Source: an uncultured Flavobacterium sp.
GTDB taxonomy: Bacteria > Bacteroidota > Bacteroidia > Flavobacteriales > Flavobacteriaceae
DNA length: 16,360 nucleotides
Direction of reading: 5' to 3'
Assembly: GCA_946479395.1 (NCBI GenBank)
Contig: CAMLFV010000040.1
Span: forward strand, 1-16,360
Every line of letters starts with the position of its first letter. Position 1 is the first letter of the stretch. A model generated the notes under the pieces. It did not search any database, was not told the DNA's origin, and saw only the letters and a program-made list of their open reading frames with translations. Made by a program: the position numbers and the translations under genes. This document shows, one piece after another, positions 7,344-14,744 of the stretch.

Positions 7344-7838
7344 TTATCTATTCCACAATCCGCGATTGTTTTCACGTGCTTCTACTTGAAACTTATGAAA
7401 TAATTCGCTGTATCGTACATTTGGTGGCACCGTCATAATTCAGGCGTAACCTTCTTTTACCATGACAGCGTTTACAAAAGTTTCATTTTCTAAATACACA
7501 TACGCTAAAGTTCTGCCGTATCGGTCTAAAGAATCAATATCTGTTTCTAAACGTACTCTTTTATTTTTCAACAATTTGGTTAGATACGCTTTAGATTCTT
7601 TACCGTAATAACCTTCATCTTTTTTCCAACGCTTTTGCGATTCGGGAGCATCGATACCTGTTAACCTAATTTTTATTCCTTTTGATGTTCCGTTATCTAT
7701 CCAAAATGTATCGCCATCTACAACTTTTGTAACAGGATACCATTCTTGAAATTGTTCTGCGGTTTCTAAAAAATCGTTCTTGTTTGAACTGCAAAAGGTT
7801 AACGATACCAATAAAAAGAGTATATAAAGTTGTTTCAT
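7344..7838 (-). pseudogene. Staphylococcal-nuclease-like lipoprotein with an in-frame TGA
   Basis: Start: ATG at 7838 (MKQLYILFLLVSLTFC-SSN), an SpII-type signal; the TTG at 7859 in the same frame is less likely. The nuclease (SNase/thermonuclease) fold begins at VTKVVDGDTFWID and carries the three catalytic residues by family alignment: Arg of IRLTGID, Glu of DAPE and Arg of DRYGRTLAY. After EGYA (residue 132) the codon is TGA (7442-7440). The same frame then continues with 31 residues of typical family sequence (IMTVPPNVRYSELF to RENNRGLWNR) and ends at TAA 7346-7344. The full product would be 164 residues. The truncated one lacks the last helix, including the conserved Trp needed for stable folding in S. 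aureus nuclease, so it is probably non-functional unless the TGA is read through. It is separated from the LysM gene by a shared hairpin. Confidence 0.85.
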
Positions 7839-7923
7839 GGGGTTTGTTTTAAATTGCAAAAATGAGGATTATTTACAAACTTACTCTTAACAAGAATCAA
7901 TTTCTTACGACTTTCCACATTCA

Positions 7924-7953
7924 ACAAAAAAATCCGACTAAAAAGCCGGATTT
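7924..7953 (-). terminator. Terminator of the kinase/regulator operon
   Basis: Inverted repeat AAATCCG (7930-7936) / CGGATTT (7947-7953) with inner CT/AG pairing around an A-rich loop. On the minus strand it is followed by a run of seven T (7930-7924). It lies about 75 bases after the regulator stop at 8030. Confidence 0.75.
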
Positions 7954-7959
7954 CAAACA

Positions 7960-7989
7960 TTTTCTTAGAAACAAACAACCCTAAGAAAA
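7960..7989. repeat. Second inverted repeat downstream of the regulator gene
   Basis: TTTTCTTAG (7960-7968) / CTAAGAAAA (7981-7989): a perfect 9-bp stem around a 12-base loop, just upstream (in the minus direction) of the T-run terminator. It may help 3'-end stability. There is no T-run of its own. Confidence 0.5.
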
Positions 7990-8029
7990 CAACAACAAAG
8001 TGTTTCAATGTAATATTTTAAAAATGAAT

Positions 8030-8698
8030 TTATATTAACCCTATATCTTTGGTTTGACTGATAAGATGTGTAATGTTTCGAGAATTAAAATGAATTTTCA
8101 GTTTATTTATGCGTTTTTCAACACTGCTCATGCTTGCCGATGTATAATTTTTACTCCTAAAGTCTTTACTAATTTCTTCTTGAGAATATCCTTTGGCTAA
8201 AAGATTCAACAATTCAATATCTTGTTCTTCAATTTCAAAAACAGAAGCTTCGCGAAACATACTTTGAAGATTTTCCGGAACATATTTTCCGCCGTTTGCA
8301 TACACGTTTTCAATGGCTTTTTTTAGCTCTTGTGTGCTGTTTCGCCCTTTAGAAACATAGGCATTTATTAAATTGTTATCGAACATATTTTTAATTTTTG
8401 CCATACGGTCTTCTATTGAATATACAATGATGTGAATTTCGGGTTGAATTTCTTTTACCGCCTGTACCAATTCTTCGCCCGAACGCAAAATGGTTTTGGT
8501 GTGATCGGCTTTAAAAGAAAGATCAGAAATCAACAAATCATAAGGATTGTTTTCCTGTAAAGCTTTTTTTATTTTTAATAACGCATCGTCGCAATATTTG
8601 GCATGATGAATTTCCATAGTTGAATATTCTGCCAAAGCTGTCATTATACCAAAACTAATGGTATCGATATCTTCTGCTATTAAAACTTTTTTAAACAT
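8030..8698 (-). CDS. Response regulator, REC plus LuxR/NarL-type HTH
   Basis: 222 residues. The receiver domain covers about 1-125 with the acidic pair Glu9-Asp10, phospho-acceptor Asp59 (LLISDLSF), Ser94 (IIVYSIEDR) and Lys117 (VSKG), so all switch residues are present. The C-terminal part, about 150-215 (EEQDIELLNLLAKGYSQEEI, then SMSSVEKRINKLKIHF), has the layout of a LuxR/NarL DNA-binding domain with an insertion of several residues (RSKNYT) before the recognition helix. It is a divergent version, so direct DNA binding is likely but its targets are unknown. The gene starts 10 bases after the stop of the sensor kinase gene, so they are co-transcribed and are almost surely a cognate pair. 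The operon terminator follows at 7924-7953. The signal sensed is unknown. Confidence 0.93.
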   Translation of the reverse strand: MFKKVLIAEDIDTISFGIMTALAEYSTMEIHHAKYCDDALLKIKKALQENNPYDLLISDLSFKADHTKTILRSGEELVQAVKEIQPEIHIIVYSIEDRMAKIKNMFDNNLINAYVSKGRNSTQELKKAIENVYANGGKYVPENLQSMFREASVFEIEEQDIELLNLLAKGYSQEEISKDFRSKNYTSASMSSVEKRINKLKIHFNSRNITHLISQTKDIGLI

Positions 8699-8708
8699 TT
8701 TATTCTTT

Positions 8709-10649
8709 TTATAACGAGAAACGCAACACAGCTTTCACGCCCTTTTTTACTTTCGAGTCAAAAGTAATCGTTCCATTTATAGTTTTTATGCGGGTTTCCA
8801 CATTTTGGAGTCCATTTTTTATTTTTTCTTTATTTTTATCGAATCCAACACCATTGTCGGTATATTGAATTTCGGCGTATTTGTTAGATTTTGAGAATTT
8901 TATAACCACCAAATCTGCCCTGCTGTGTTTTTTCATATTCACTAATAATTCTTGAATAATTCTGTACAAAACCACTTTTTTGATCTTATTTAAATTATCC
9001 CACGAAAAATCATCGATACCTGCCGTAATAATTTTCACTTGCGAATTTTGAAATTCTAATAGCATGTTTTTCAGATAACTTACATATTCCGTTCCTGTTG
9101 GAATAAAACTGTTTTCTTTGGATATATTTCGGGTACGGTTGTAAACGTCTTCTAAATGATCTAATAATTTTACTTTGTTGTTTCCATCAGATAGATCGGT
9201 GTTTTCGGCGTAAGAAATGGTGTGATACACATCGTTTGCCAACTCATCATGAATTCGGCTTGCAATGCGCTGTTCGGTTTTATAGTTTTCTTCGATTTTT
9301 TCCTTTGTATGTCTGTTGCGGAGATAATAATAGATAAAATAAAACAATATTGTTACGAGAGCTATTACAGAACATAATAGTAAATTGGTATTTTTTTGCT
9401 TTTGAATAGTTAACTGATTTTCGACTTCTTTTGATTTAAGCACCTGATTTTGTTCTAACTCTTTGGAATAATCAAAACGCATTTTAGCAAACTGGTTTTT
9501 TGCCTGATTTCTAACGCTGGTAATGCTATCGTTTAAACGAATATATTCTTCGGAATAATTTAATGAAGCATCATTCTTTGTTAGTGGAATCAACTTTTTT
9601 AAAGCCAAAATTTTATTATCGATGCTTTTGTGTTTAGTTGCTAATACTAATGCTCTTTTAAGATATGATACTGCTGTAGATTTGTTTTTTAGTACATAAA
9701 AATTGGATAGTTCAATATAATTTTCAATCGATAATATTTCAAAATGTGCTCTTTCTCTTATTTTTAATGATTGTAAAATTTGTTGTAGCCCATTGTTAGT
9801 ATCTTGTTTAAATAAAGCATTTCCTAAATTTAGTAAAACAGCCGATTGTAAATTTTCATCATTAGTTATTAACTCAGAATCTAACAAATTATAAAGTGTT
9901 TGTTTTGCTTTTTCGTATTGGTGTAAAGCTATATATAAAGAAGCTATATTATTTCTTAAATAACTTTCTTCTAAAGATTTTTTTTCTGTAAGTGTTAATG
10001 CTTTTTGGTAATACGTAATGGCTTCATCATATTTATCCGATTTCTTGTAAATGCTCCCTAAAATATTATATGTTTCAATTATATAAGAGTTGTTTTTTCC
10101 TTTTAGATATTCCAAAGCTTGTGTAGCCAATTCTTCACTTGTATTATAATCATTATAAAAATAATGAATACGTGCCATCATAAGTTGGTTATATGCTAAC
10201 GATAAGCTGTCATTAACATCATAATAAACCACATTGGAATTTTTAAAATAATAATAAGCACTATCGTATTGCGTATTGTTATAAAGAGAATTTCCTTTTA
10301 ACGAATATGAATAACCAAGATATTTTTTATTCTTTTTCTTTTTAGAAATAGTAATAAGCTGATTTACATAAAAATCTGAACTATCTGGCATAATATCCAT
10401 AAAATGATAAGCTTTATTACCAATTCCTTTTAAATACAACGAATCAATAGCGTATTTTTCCGCAAGAAGAATTCCTTTATTGGTAACTTTTATTCGATCA
10501 TTCAAATTAAGATCATCAGAAAAAGACAGATCATAAAGTGAATCTATTATTTTATTAGGATAATTACTAGCGTCATTCGTGCTGAAATTCTCTTTACAAG
10601 AAAAACATAACAAAGCAAAAAGTAATAAAATAAGGTAGTTATATTTCAT
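8709..10649 (-). CDS. TPR-containing sensor histidine kinase
   Basis: 646 residues. The N-terminus MKYNYLILLLFALLCFSC is an export signal with a possible, non-ideal lipobox (Cys18). A long periplasmic region (about 20-415) is made of tetratricopeptide repeats, clearest in YNILGSIYKKSDKYDEAITY, NNIASLYIALHQYEKAKQTL and LLNLGNALF. One membrane helix (about 421-441, rich in L/I/F/Y) leads to a short coiled segment and a HisKA_3-type (NarX/DesK-like) dimerisation helix with His467 in RIHDELANDVY. The HATPase domain follows: N-box ELLVNMKKHS (Asn about 571), G1 box DNGVGF and KNGLQNVETRI. It ends in FSL. This is the known flavobacterial TPR-kinase architecture, in which the periplasmic repeats probably bind a protein or peptide partner (inference). 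It is the first gene of the operon, with its promoter at 10676-10705. Confidence 0.93.
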   Translation of the reverse strand: MKYNYLILLLFALLCFSCKENFSTNDASNYPNKIIDSLYDLSFSDDLNLNDRIKVTNKGILLAEKYAIDSLYLKGIGNKAYHFMDIMPDSSDFYVNQLITISKKKKNKKYLGYSYSLKGNSLYNNTQYDSAYYYFKNSNVVYYDVNDSLSLAYNQLMMARIHYFYNDYNTSEELATQALEYLKGKNNSYIIETYNILGSIYKKSDKYDEAITYYQKALTLTEKKSLEESYLRNNIASLYIALHQYEKAKQTLYNLLDSELITNDENLQSAVLLNLGNALFKQDTNNGLQQILQSLKIRERAHFEILSIENYIELSNFYVLKNKSTAVSYLKRALVLATKHKSIDNKILALKKLIPLTKNDASLNYSEEYIRLNDSITSVRNQAKNQFAKMRFDYSKELEQNQVLKSKEVENQLTIQKQKNTNLLLCSVIALVTILFYFIYYYLRNRHTKEKIEENYKTEQRIASRIHDELANDVYHTISYAENTDLSDGNNKVKLLDHLEDVYNRTRNISKENSFIPTGTEYVSYLKNMLLEFQNSQVKIITAGIDDFSWDNLNKIKKVVLYRIIQELLVNMKKHSRADLVVIKFSKSNKYAEIQYTDNGVGFDKNKEKIKNGLQNVETRIKTINGTITFDSKVKKGVKAVLRFSL

Positions 10650-10675
10650 TAATCTTCTAAAGAAATTAAAACACC

Positions 10676-10705
10676 CTAAATTATTACTTTTATTTAGTTA
10701 AACAA
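10676..10705 (-). promoter_or_regulatory. Putative promoter of the kinase/regulator operon
   Basis: On the minus strand: TTG (10705-10703), a 19-base spacer and TAATTTAG (10683-10676), one mismatch to TAnnTTTG. The predicted leader is about 23 bases to the ATG at 10649. Confidence 0.5.
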
Positions 10706-10787
10706 TAATTTTATTTAAGAATAACCGGTGGTTTTATAAAAGTATTAAATTATAAAAACTATATAACTGAAACCAAAATAAGTAAAC

Positions 10788-10825
10788 AAAAAAAGGAGCT
10801 AATCTCAACAGATGTTCCTTTTTTT
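10788..10825 (-). terminator. Terminator of the beta-barrel gene
   Basis: A7 + GGAGC ... GTTCC + T7 (one G-U pair) with an inner ATCT/AGAT stem, a CAAC loop and a 2-base bulge. It lies 15 bases beyond the stop at 10841 on the minus strand, followed by a T-run (TTTTTTTGTTT). By symmetry it could act in both directions. Confidence 0.75.
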
Positions 10826-10840
10826 ATTTTCAATATAACT

Positions 10841-11542
10841 TTAAAATCGGTAGAAAACAGAAAGATCTAAATTCATGTCAAAACCGATAACAGTTCCTGA
10901 ATATTCATAAAAATCCGAATGTGCATCATCAAAATAAATAAACATTTGCGTTTCTCCATTATTGCTTCTTTCTGTAATAATTGGATCAACTAAGTTGTCG
11001 TATTTTACATATCTGTTTTTAATACCAACGCCGATTTTTGGAATTATACCAAACGATTTTTCCTCATTAAAATGAATTTGCATACCATACACAAATAACA
11101 AACCTAATTTGGTTCTAGAAAAATCGCCCGATTTTGCTCTTACAACATAATTTTCATCTGATGTAACATATCGTACTCCGTTATCAAATCTATCAGTATG
11201 GTTTAAATATTGAGCCTGCAAACCAATAAAGTGTGGTGTTTTCTTATTTCTTCTAAAATACTTTTGTATCTCTGGTCTAATTTCAAAAACTTGAAAATCT
11301 TGCCGTGGTTTACCTACAATTTCTGTCCATGTTTTATTTCCAGCATTACTACCATAAGAAATTGTTGCTCCTACTTTATACTTCTCATTCAAATTATAAA
11401 AATAACTCACGCTGTATCTTGGAACATCTGAAATAGTAAAACTTTTTAAACTAAATTGTAGCTGATGCTTTTTTAAAGTGTCTTGTGCCTTAGCATTAAA
11501 ACCAGTTAATATTAGGGTTACAAGCAGTAATTTAAAATTCAT
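10841..11542 (-). CDS. Outer-membrane beta-barrel protein
   Basis: 233 residues. Signal peptide MNFKLLLVTLILTGFNAKAQ with an SpI site after AKA-Q. The mature chain alternates short amphipathic strands with polar turns: HQLQFSLKSFTIS, RYSVSYFYNL, YKVGATISYG, QVFEIRPEIQKYF, HFIGLQAQYLNH, TKLGLLFVYGMQIHF, FGIIPKIGVGIKN, and finally TVIGFDMNLDLSVFYRF. That last strand ends in a C-terminal Phe, as expected of an outer-membrane beta-barrel assembly signal. By length and strand count it is a small barrel of about 8-10 strands (OmpW/OmpX size). The loop EITERSNNGETQ region and the acidic FDDAHSDFYEY segment would face outward. The ligand or function is unknown. It is transcribed alone: the obgE terminator lies upstream and its own terminator downstream. 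Confidence 0.85.
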   Translation of the reverse strand: MNFKLLLVTLILTGFNAKAQDTLKKHQLQFSLKSFTISDVPRYSVSYFYNLNEKYKVGATISYGSNAGNKTWTEIVGKPRQDFQVFEIRPEIQKYFRRNKKTPHFIGLQAQYLNHTDRFDNGVRYVTSDENYVVRAKSGDFSRTKLGLLFVYGMQIHFNEEKSFGIIPKIGVGIKNRYVKYDNLVDPIITERSNNGETQMFIYFDDAHSDFYEYSGTVIGFDMNLDLSVFYRF

Positions 11543-11582
11543 AAAACTGTTTTATTTTGATATAGTTATTTGGATAAAAATA

Positions 11583-11611
11583 TAAAAAAAACACTTCGAA
11601 AATGAAGTGTT
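11583..11611 (-). terminator. Terminator of obgE
   Basis: AACACTTC / GAAGTGTT, an 8-bp perfect stem with a 6-base loop, followed on the minus strand by a run of eight T (11590-11583), 7 bases after the obgE stop. Confidence 0.85.
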
Positions 11612-11617
11612 CTTTTA

Positions 11618-12616
11618 CTAATTCAGCATTTGCCACAATTTATCTTTTAGCTCGGTTAAGCCTTGCTGAGCGACAGATGATATAAATAAGTACGGAAGTC
11701 CGTCAAATTCTTTATCTAATTGCTCTTTTAATTCGTCTTTTAGTTCATCGTCTAACATATCGCATTTAGAAATGGCTATTAAACGGTCTTTATCTAACAT
11801 TTCCGGATTGTATCTTCTTAATTCATCCAACAAAATATCATATTCTTTTTTAATATCGTCTGCATCTGCAGGAATCAAAAATAACAAGGTTGAATTTCGT
11901 TCAATATGGCGTAAAAAGTAATGTCCTAATCCTTTACCTTCGGCAGCGCCTTCAATAATTCCAGGAATATCAGCAATTACAAACGATTTAAAATCGCGGT
12001 ATTCCACAATTCCTAAGTTTGGTTTTAGCGTTGTAAACGGATAGTCGCCAATTTTTGGTTTTGCCGATGTTAAAACCGACAATAATGTTGATTTTCCTGC
12101 ATTTGGAAAGCCCACCAAACCAACATCTGCCAACACTTTTAATTCCAAAATAATATCAACCTCTTCCGCAGGCATACCTGGCTGTGCATAGCGTGGCGTT
12201 TGATTGGTTGACGAGCGAAAATGCCAGTTACCCAAACCACCTTTACCACCTTTTGCCAAGATTTTTTCTTCGCCGTTTTCGGTAATTTCAAAAAGTAATT
12301 CGCCTGTTTCTTTATCTTTTACAACCGTTCCAAGCGGCACATCAATGTAACGATCTTCGCCATCGCTACCAGTACTACGCGAACTTCCACCGTCGCCACC
12401 GTGACCTGCTTTTATATGTCGTTGAAAACGCAAATGATGCAGCGTCCATACACTTTCGTTACCACGAATGATTACGTGACCGCCACGACCACCATCTCCA
12501 CCATCGGGACCACCTTTTTCAATAAATTTTTCGCGATGTAAATGCGATGATCCTTTACCACCTTTACCAGATGCTACATATATTTTTACGTAATCTACAA
12601 AATTTCCTTCTGTCAT
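11618..12616 (-). CDS. obgE: Obg family GTPase (ObgE/CgtA)
   Basis: 332 residues. ObgE is an essential GTPase that binds the 50S subunit and takes part in ribosome assembly and stress control. The glycine-rich OBG domain covers residues 1 to about 160 ([49 protein letters not shown]). The G domain follows: G1 GFPNAGKST (about 167-175), switch [12 protein letters not shown]3 DIPG, then [22 protein letters not shown]4 reads SKCD in place of the common NKxD, which is usual in Bacteroidota Obg as far as I recall. G5 is SSVAQQG. There is no C-terminal OCT extension, as usual for this phylum. It is separated from the upstream membrane-protein gene by 189 bases holding a dispersed repeat, so it may have its own promoter, although I found no good -33/-7 pair. 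Confidence 0.97.
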   Translation of the reverse strand: MTEGNFVDYVKIYVASGKGGKGSSHLHREKFIEKGGPDGGDGGRGGHVIIRGNESVWTLHHLRFQRHIKAGHGGDGGSSRSTGSDGEDRYIDVPLGTVVKDKETGELLFEITENGEEKILAKGGKGGLGNWHFRSSTNQTPRYAQPGMPAEEVDIILELKVLADVGLVGFPNAGKSTLLSVLTSAKPKIGDYPFTTLKPNLGIVEYRDFKSFVIADIPGIIEGAAEGKGLGHYFLRHIERNSTLLFLIPADADDIKKEYDILLDELRRYNPEMLDKDRLIAISKCDMLDDELKDELKEQLDKEFDGLPYLFISSVAQQGLTELKDKLWQMLN

Positions 12617-12674
12617 TGTTTTAATCTTTGATGATTATCAATAGTTTTTATCTTTTTTATTAATGAAAAACTTC

Positions 12675-12755
12675 GTCAGTTCGAGCGAAGTCGAGAACCG
12701 AAGCTTGTCGAGAACTTCTCGATACACTTCACTACGTTGCGTTACTCGAAGTGAC
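12675..12755. repeat. REP-like palindromic dispersed repeat
   Basis: About 81 bases, bounded by imperfect inverted ends GTCAGTTCGAG (12675-12685) / CTCGAAGTGAC (12745-12755). Inside are two copies of GTCGAGAAC, the near-palindrome CGAGAACTTCTCG, and CACTTC/GAAGTG arms. It is far more GC-rich and structured than the flanking intergenic DNA. The wording (TTCGAG, GTCGAGAAC, TTCTCGATACA) matches a repeat family I know to be scattered between genes in Flavobacteriaceae. Further copies elsewhere in the genome cannot be checked from this window. Confidence 0.75.
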
Positions 12756-12761
12756 GTCTCG

Positions 12762-12797
12762 TTAAGTTCAATAAATAAAATATTTGATAGAACTTAA
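12762..12797. repeat. Inverted repeat after the DUF21/CBS gene
   Basis: TTAAGTTC (12762-12769) / GAACTTAA (12790-12797): an 8-bp perfect stem with a 20-base AT-rich loop, directly downstream of the stop at 12806 (minus). It may be a weak terminator or 3' stabiliser. It sits next to the dispersed repeat. Confidence 0.4.
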
Positions 12798-12805
12798 ATA
12801 ATCAG

Positions 12806-14080
12806 TTAATCTTTTAATAGAGAAATCCCTATTTTATCAATTTTTACTCCGTTTGAAGCCAATACTTCAAACTCCATTTTATTCCAAATTAATTTTTCGC
12901 CTGTTTTTGGTATGTACGATAATTCTTTCATCACCAAACCACTTACGGTTGTTACATCATAATCGGGCATTAATTCATCTAACTCAAAATACGAAAGCAA
13001 ATCGTGCAGGGGATAAAATCCATCAACAATCCATTCGCCTTCGGCTACTTCTTCTAACTTAAATTCTTCTTCGTAAAATTCAGAAGCATCGCCCACCAAC
13101 GATTCCAAAATATCGTTTAAGGTAATTACTCCTTGAATTACGCCATACTCATCAGACACCAATGCAAAGTGATTTTTTGACGTTTTGAACTGTTCTAAGG
13201 CTTTGTATGCCGATGTGTGTTCGATAAAAAAAGTTGGTTCCTTTATAATCGATTTTAAATCAACATTGTCTTTTTCAAACAAAATAAAGAGATCTTTTAA
13301 CGATACAACTCCGATTACCTCATCCAATCCACCTTCGCAAACTGGGTAAAATGAGTGTAAATCTTCTATTACCTTTGCTTTTAATTCCTGCAAATTGTCT
13401 TCGCAATCTAAATACATTACCGATTTTCGGTGCGTCATTAAAGCATTTACCTTTAAATCGCCAATATTAAAAACGCGTTCCACAATATCTTGTTCAATTT
13501 CCTGAACCTCGCCTACTTCGGTACTTTCTTTAATGATGGATCTAATTTCTTCTTCGGTAACTTTTCCGTCGGCAGTTGGTTTTATGTTGAAGATATTCAG
13601 CAGCAAATCAGACGATTTGGTAAGCAACCACACAAACGGCGCGGCAACTTTAGAAATAAACGTCATGGGAATGGCTACCATTTTTGCTATGGCTTCGGGA
13701 TAATTCAAACCTAAACGTTTTGGAACCAGCTCGCCTAAAATCAGCGTAAAAAAAGTAAGTAAAACCAACACAACTCCGACACTTAACGATGATGCGTACG
13801 GTTGTAATGATGGAATTTGAGCAATAAAAGTTTGTAAGTCGGTGGTTATTTTATCGCCCGAATAAATACCTGTTAAAATGCCGATTAAAGTAATACCAAT
13901 TTGTACGGTTGACAGGAAGTTGTTGGGCTCTTCAACCAGCTTTAAGGCGGCTTTTGCACTGCTGCTGCCTTTTTTTGCAGCCATTTCTAAACGGTTCTTC
14001 CTGGAAGATACTAATGCCATTTCGGACATTGAGAAAATGCCGTTTAAAATGATTAAAATAAAGATGATTAAAATTTCCAC
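12806..14080 (-). CDS. DUF21/CBS membrane protein (HlyC/CorC-CNNM family)
   Basis: 424 residues from a GTG at 14080; the resulting start (EILIIFILIILNGIFSMSEMALVSSRKNRLE) fits the family and the next Met is too far in. The DUF21/CNNM transmembrane domain covers about 1-190 with membrane segments at roughly 1-22, 60-75, 97-120 and 135-165, and includes SMSEMALVS and GELVPKRLGL. A CBS pair covers about 200-330 (VNALMTHRKSVMYL, then HFALVSDEYGVIQGVITLNDILE). The C-terminal CorC_HlyC transporter-associated domain is about 345-424 (EGEWIVDGFYPLHDL, TVSGLVMKEL). Members export divalent cations such as Mg2+ (S. aureus MpfA, CNNM proteins) or polyamines (E. coli PaeA/YtfL); 'hemolysin' is an old name. 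The substrate here cannot be told. It lies between adk and obgE on the same strand, with a strong hairpin just upstream. Confidence 0.93.
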   Translation of the reverse strand: MEILIIFILIILNGIFSMSEMALVSSRKNRLEMAAKKGSSSAKAALKLVEEPNNFLSTVQIGITLIGILTGIYSGDKITTDLQTFIAQIPSLQPYASSLSVGVVLVLLTFFTLILGELVPKRLGLNYPEAIAKMVAIPMTFISKVAAPFVWLLTKSSDLLLNIFNIKPTADGKVTEEEIRSIIKESTEVGEVQEIEQDIVERVFNIGDLKVNALMTHRKSVMYLDCEDNLQELKAKVIEDLHSFYPVCEGGLDEVIGVVSLKDLFILFEKDNVDLKSIIKEPTFFIEHTSAYKALEQFKTSKNHFALVSDEYGVIQGVITLNDILESLVGDASEFYEEEFKLEEVAEGEWIVDGFYPLHDLLSYFELDELMPDYDVTTVSGLVMKELSYIPKTGEKLIWNKMEFEVLASNGVKIDKIGISLLKD

Positions 14081-14101
14081 TATTGTTGTTCTATTAAATG
14101 C

Positions 14102-14143
14102 AAATAATCTTATCCTAAATTACAAAAAAGGATAAGATTATTT
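14102..14143. repeat. Perfect 14-bp hairpin between adk and the DUF21/CBS gene
   Basis: AAATAATCTTATCC (14102-14115) / GGATAAGATTATTT (14130-14143), all 14 pairs matching, with a 14-base loop. It fills most of the 82-base gap after the adk stop (14163). On the minus strand the stem ends in TTT and is followed by GCATTTAATAG, so it is a mediocre Rho-independent terminator. It could equally be a processing or attenuation structure ahead of the GTG start at 14080. Confidence 0.6.
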
Positions 14144-14162
14144 AAAATTATTTTTTTTAGGA

Positions 14163-14735
14163 TTAAAAACGATCAATCACCGCGCTTAATCTTTCGGTAA
14201 TTTCCTGTATGGATCCGATACCGTTTACTGCATGGTATTTGTTTTTGTTGGTATAATACTCAATTAACGGAGCCGTTTTTTCATTGTACTCCTCGTAACG
14301 TGTACGAATTTTTGTTTCGTCTTGATCGTCTGCTCTACCTGAAGTTTTACCGCGTTCTAAAATACGTGCAACCAAAACATCATCATCAGCTTCTAAACCA
14401 ACGGTTGCCGTAACTTCTAAATTAATCGACTGTAAAAAAGCATCCAACGCTTCGGCTTGAGCAATTGTTCTTGGAAATCCATCAAACAAAAAACCAGCTT
14501 TATCCATGTTGTTAGCTACTTCGTTCTTTAACATATCAATCGTAATAGCATCGGGAACTAGTTCGCCTTTATTGATAAATTCTTGCGCTTTCTTACCCAA
14601 CTCTGTTTCGTTCTTAATATTAAAACGGAAAACATCGCCCGTAGAAATGTGCGTTAAATTGTATTTTTCTTTTAAAAACTCTGCCTGCGTGCCTTTACCA
14701 GCACCCGGCTTTCCGAATAAAACTATTGCAATCAT
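14163..14735 (-). CDS. adk: Adenylate kinase
   Basis: 190 residues. It catalyses ATP + AMP = 2 ADP in the cytosol. The P-loop GKPGAGKGT is at 8-16, followed by the AMP-binding segment (STGDVFRFNI, KGELVPD) and DGFPRT near 83-88. The lid segment is short (RILERGKTSGRADDQDETKIRTR), i.e. the short form without the zinc-binding cysteines, as usual in Bacteroidota. It ends with YEEYNEKTAPLIEYY and a C-terminal helix. The length is normal for the short type. The start ATG at 14735 lies 9 bases after the hpt stop, so hpt and adk form an operon driven from 15292-15321. The hairpin at 14102-14143 follows. Confidence 0.97.
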   Translation of the reverse strand: MIAIVLFGKPGAGKGTQAEFLKEKYNLTHISTGDVFRFNIKNETELGKKAQEFINKGELVPDAITIDMLKNEVANNMDKAGFLFDGFPRTIAQAEALDAFLQSINLEVTATVGLEADDDVLVARILERGKTSGRADDQDETKIRTRYEEYNEKTAPLIEYYTNKNKYHAVNGIGSIQEITERLSAVIDRF

Positions 14736-14744
14736 TTTTGTATG

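Noticed and set aside
4321..7442. Recoding of TGA: every intact gene with its stop in the window ends in TAA or TAG, and TGA appears only as the interrupting codon in the two broken genes
   Set aside because: About 15 intact genes contain no internal TGA, which would be very unlikely if TGA were a sense codon. TGA is simply a rare stop in AT-rich flavobacteria, and the S46 case is a frameshift where the TGA is out of the family frame.
12675..12797. CRISPR array or insertion sequence between obgE and the DUF21/CBS gene
   Set aside because: Only two 9-base direct copies, no regular spacers and no transposase gene; it fits a single dispersed palindromic repeat better.
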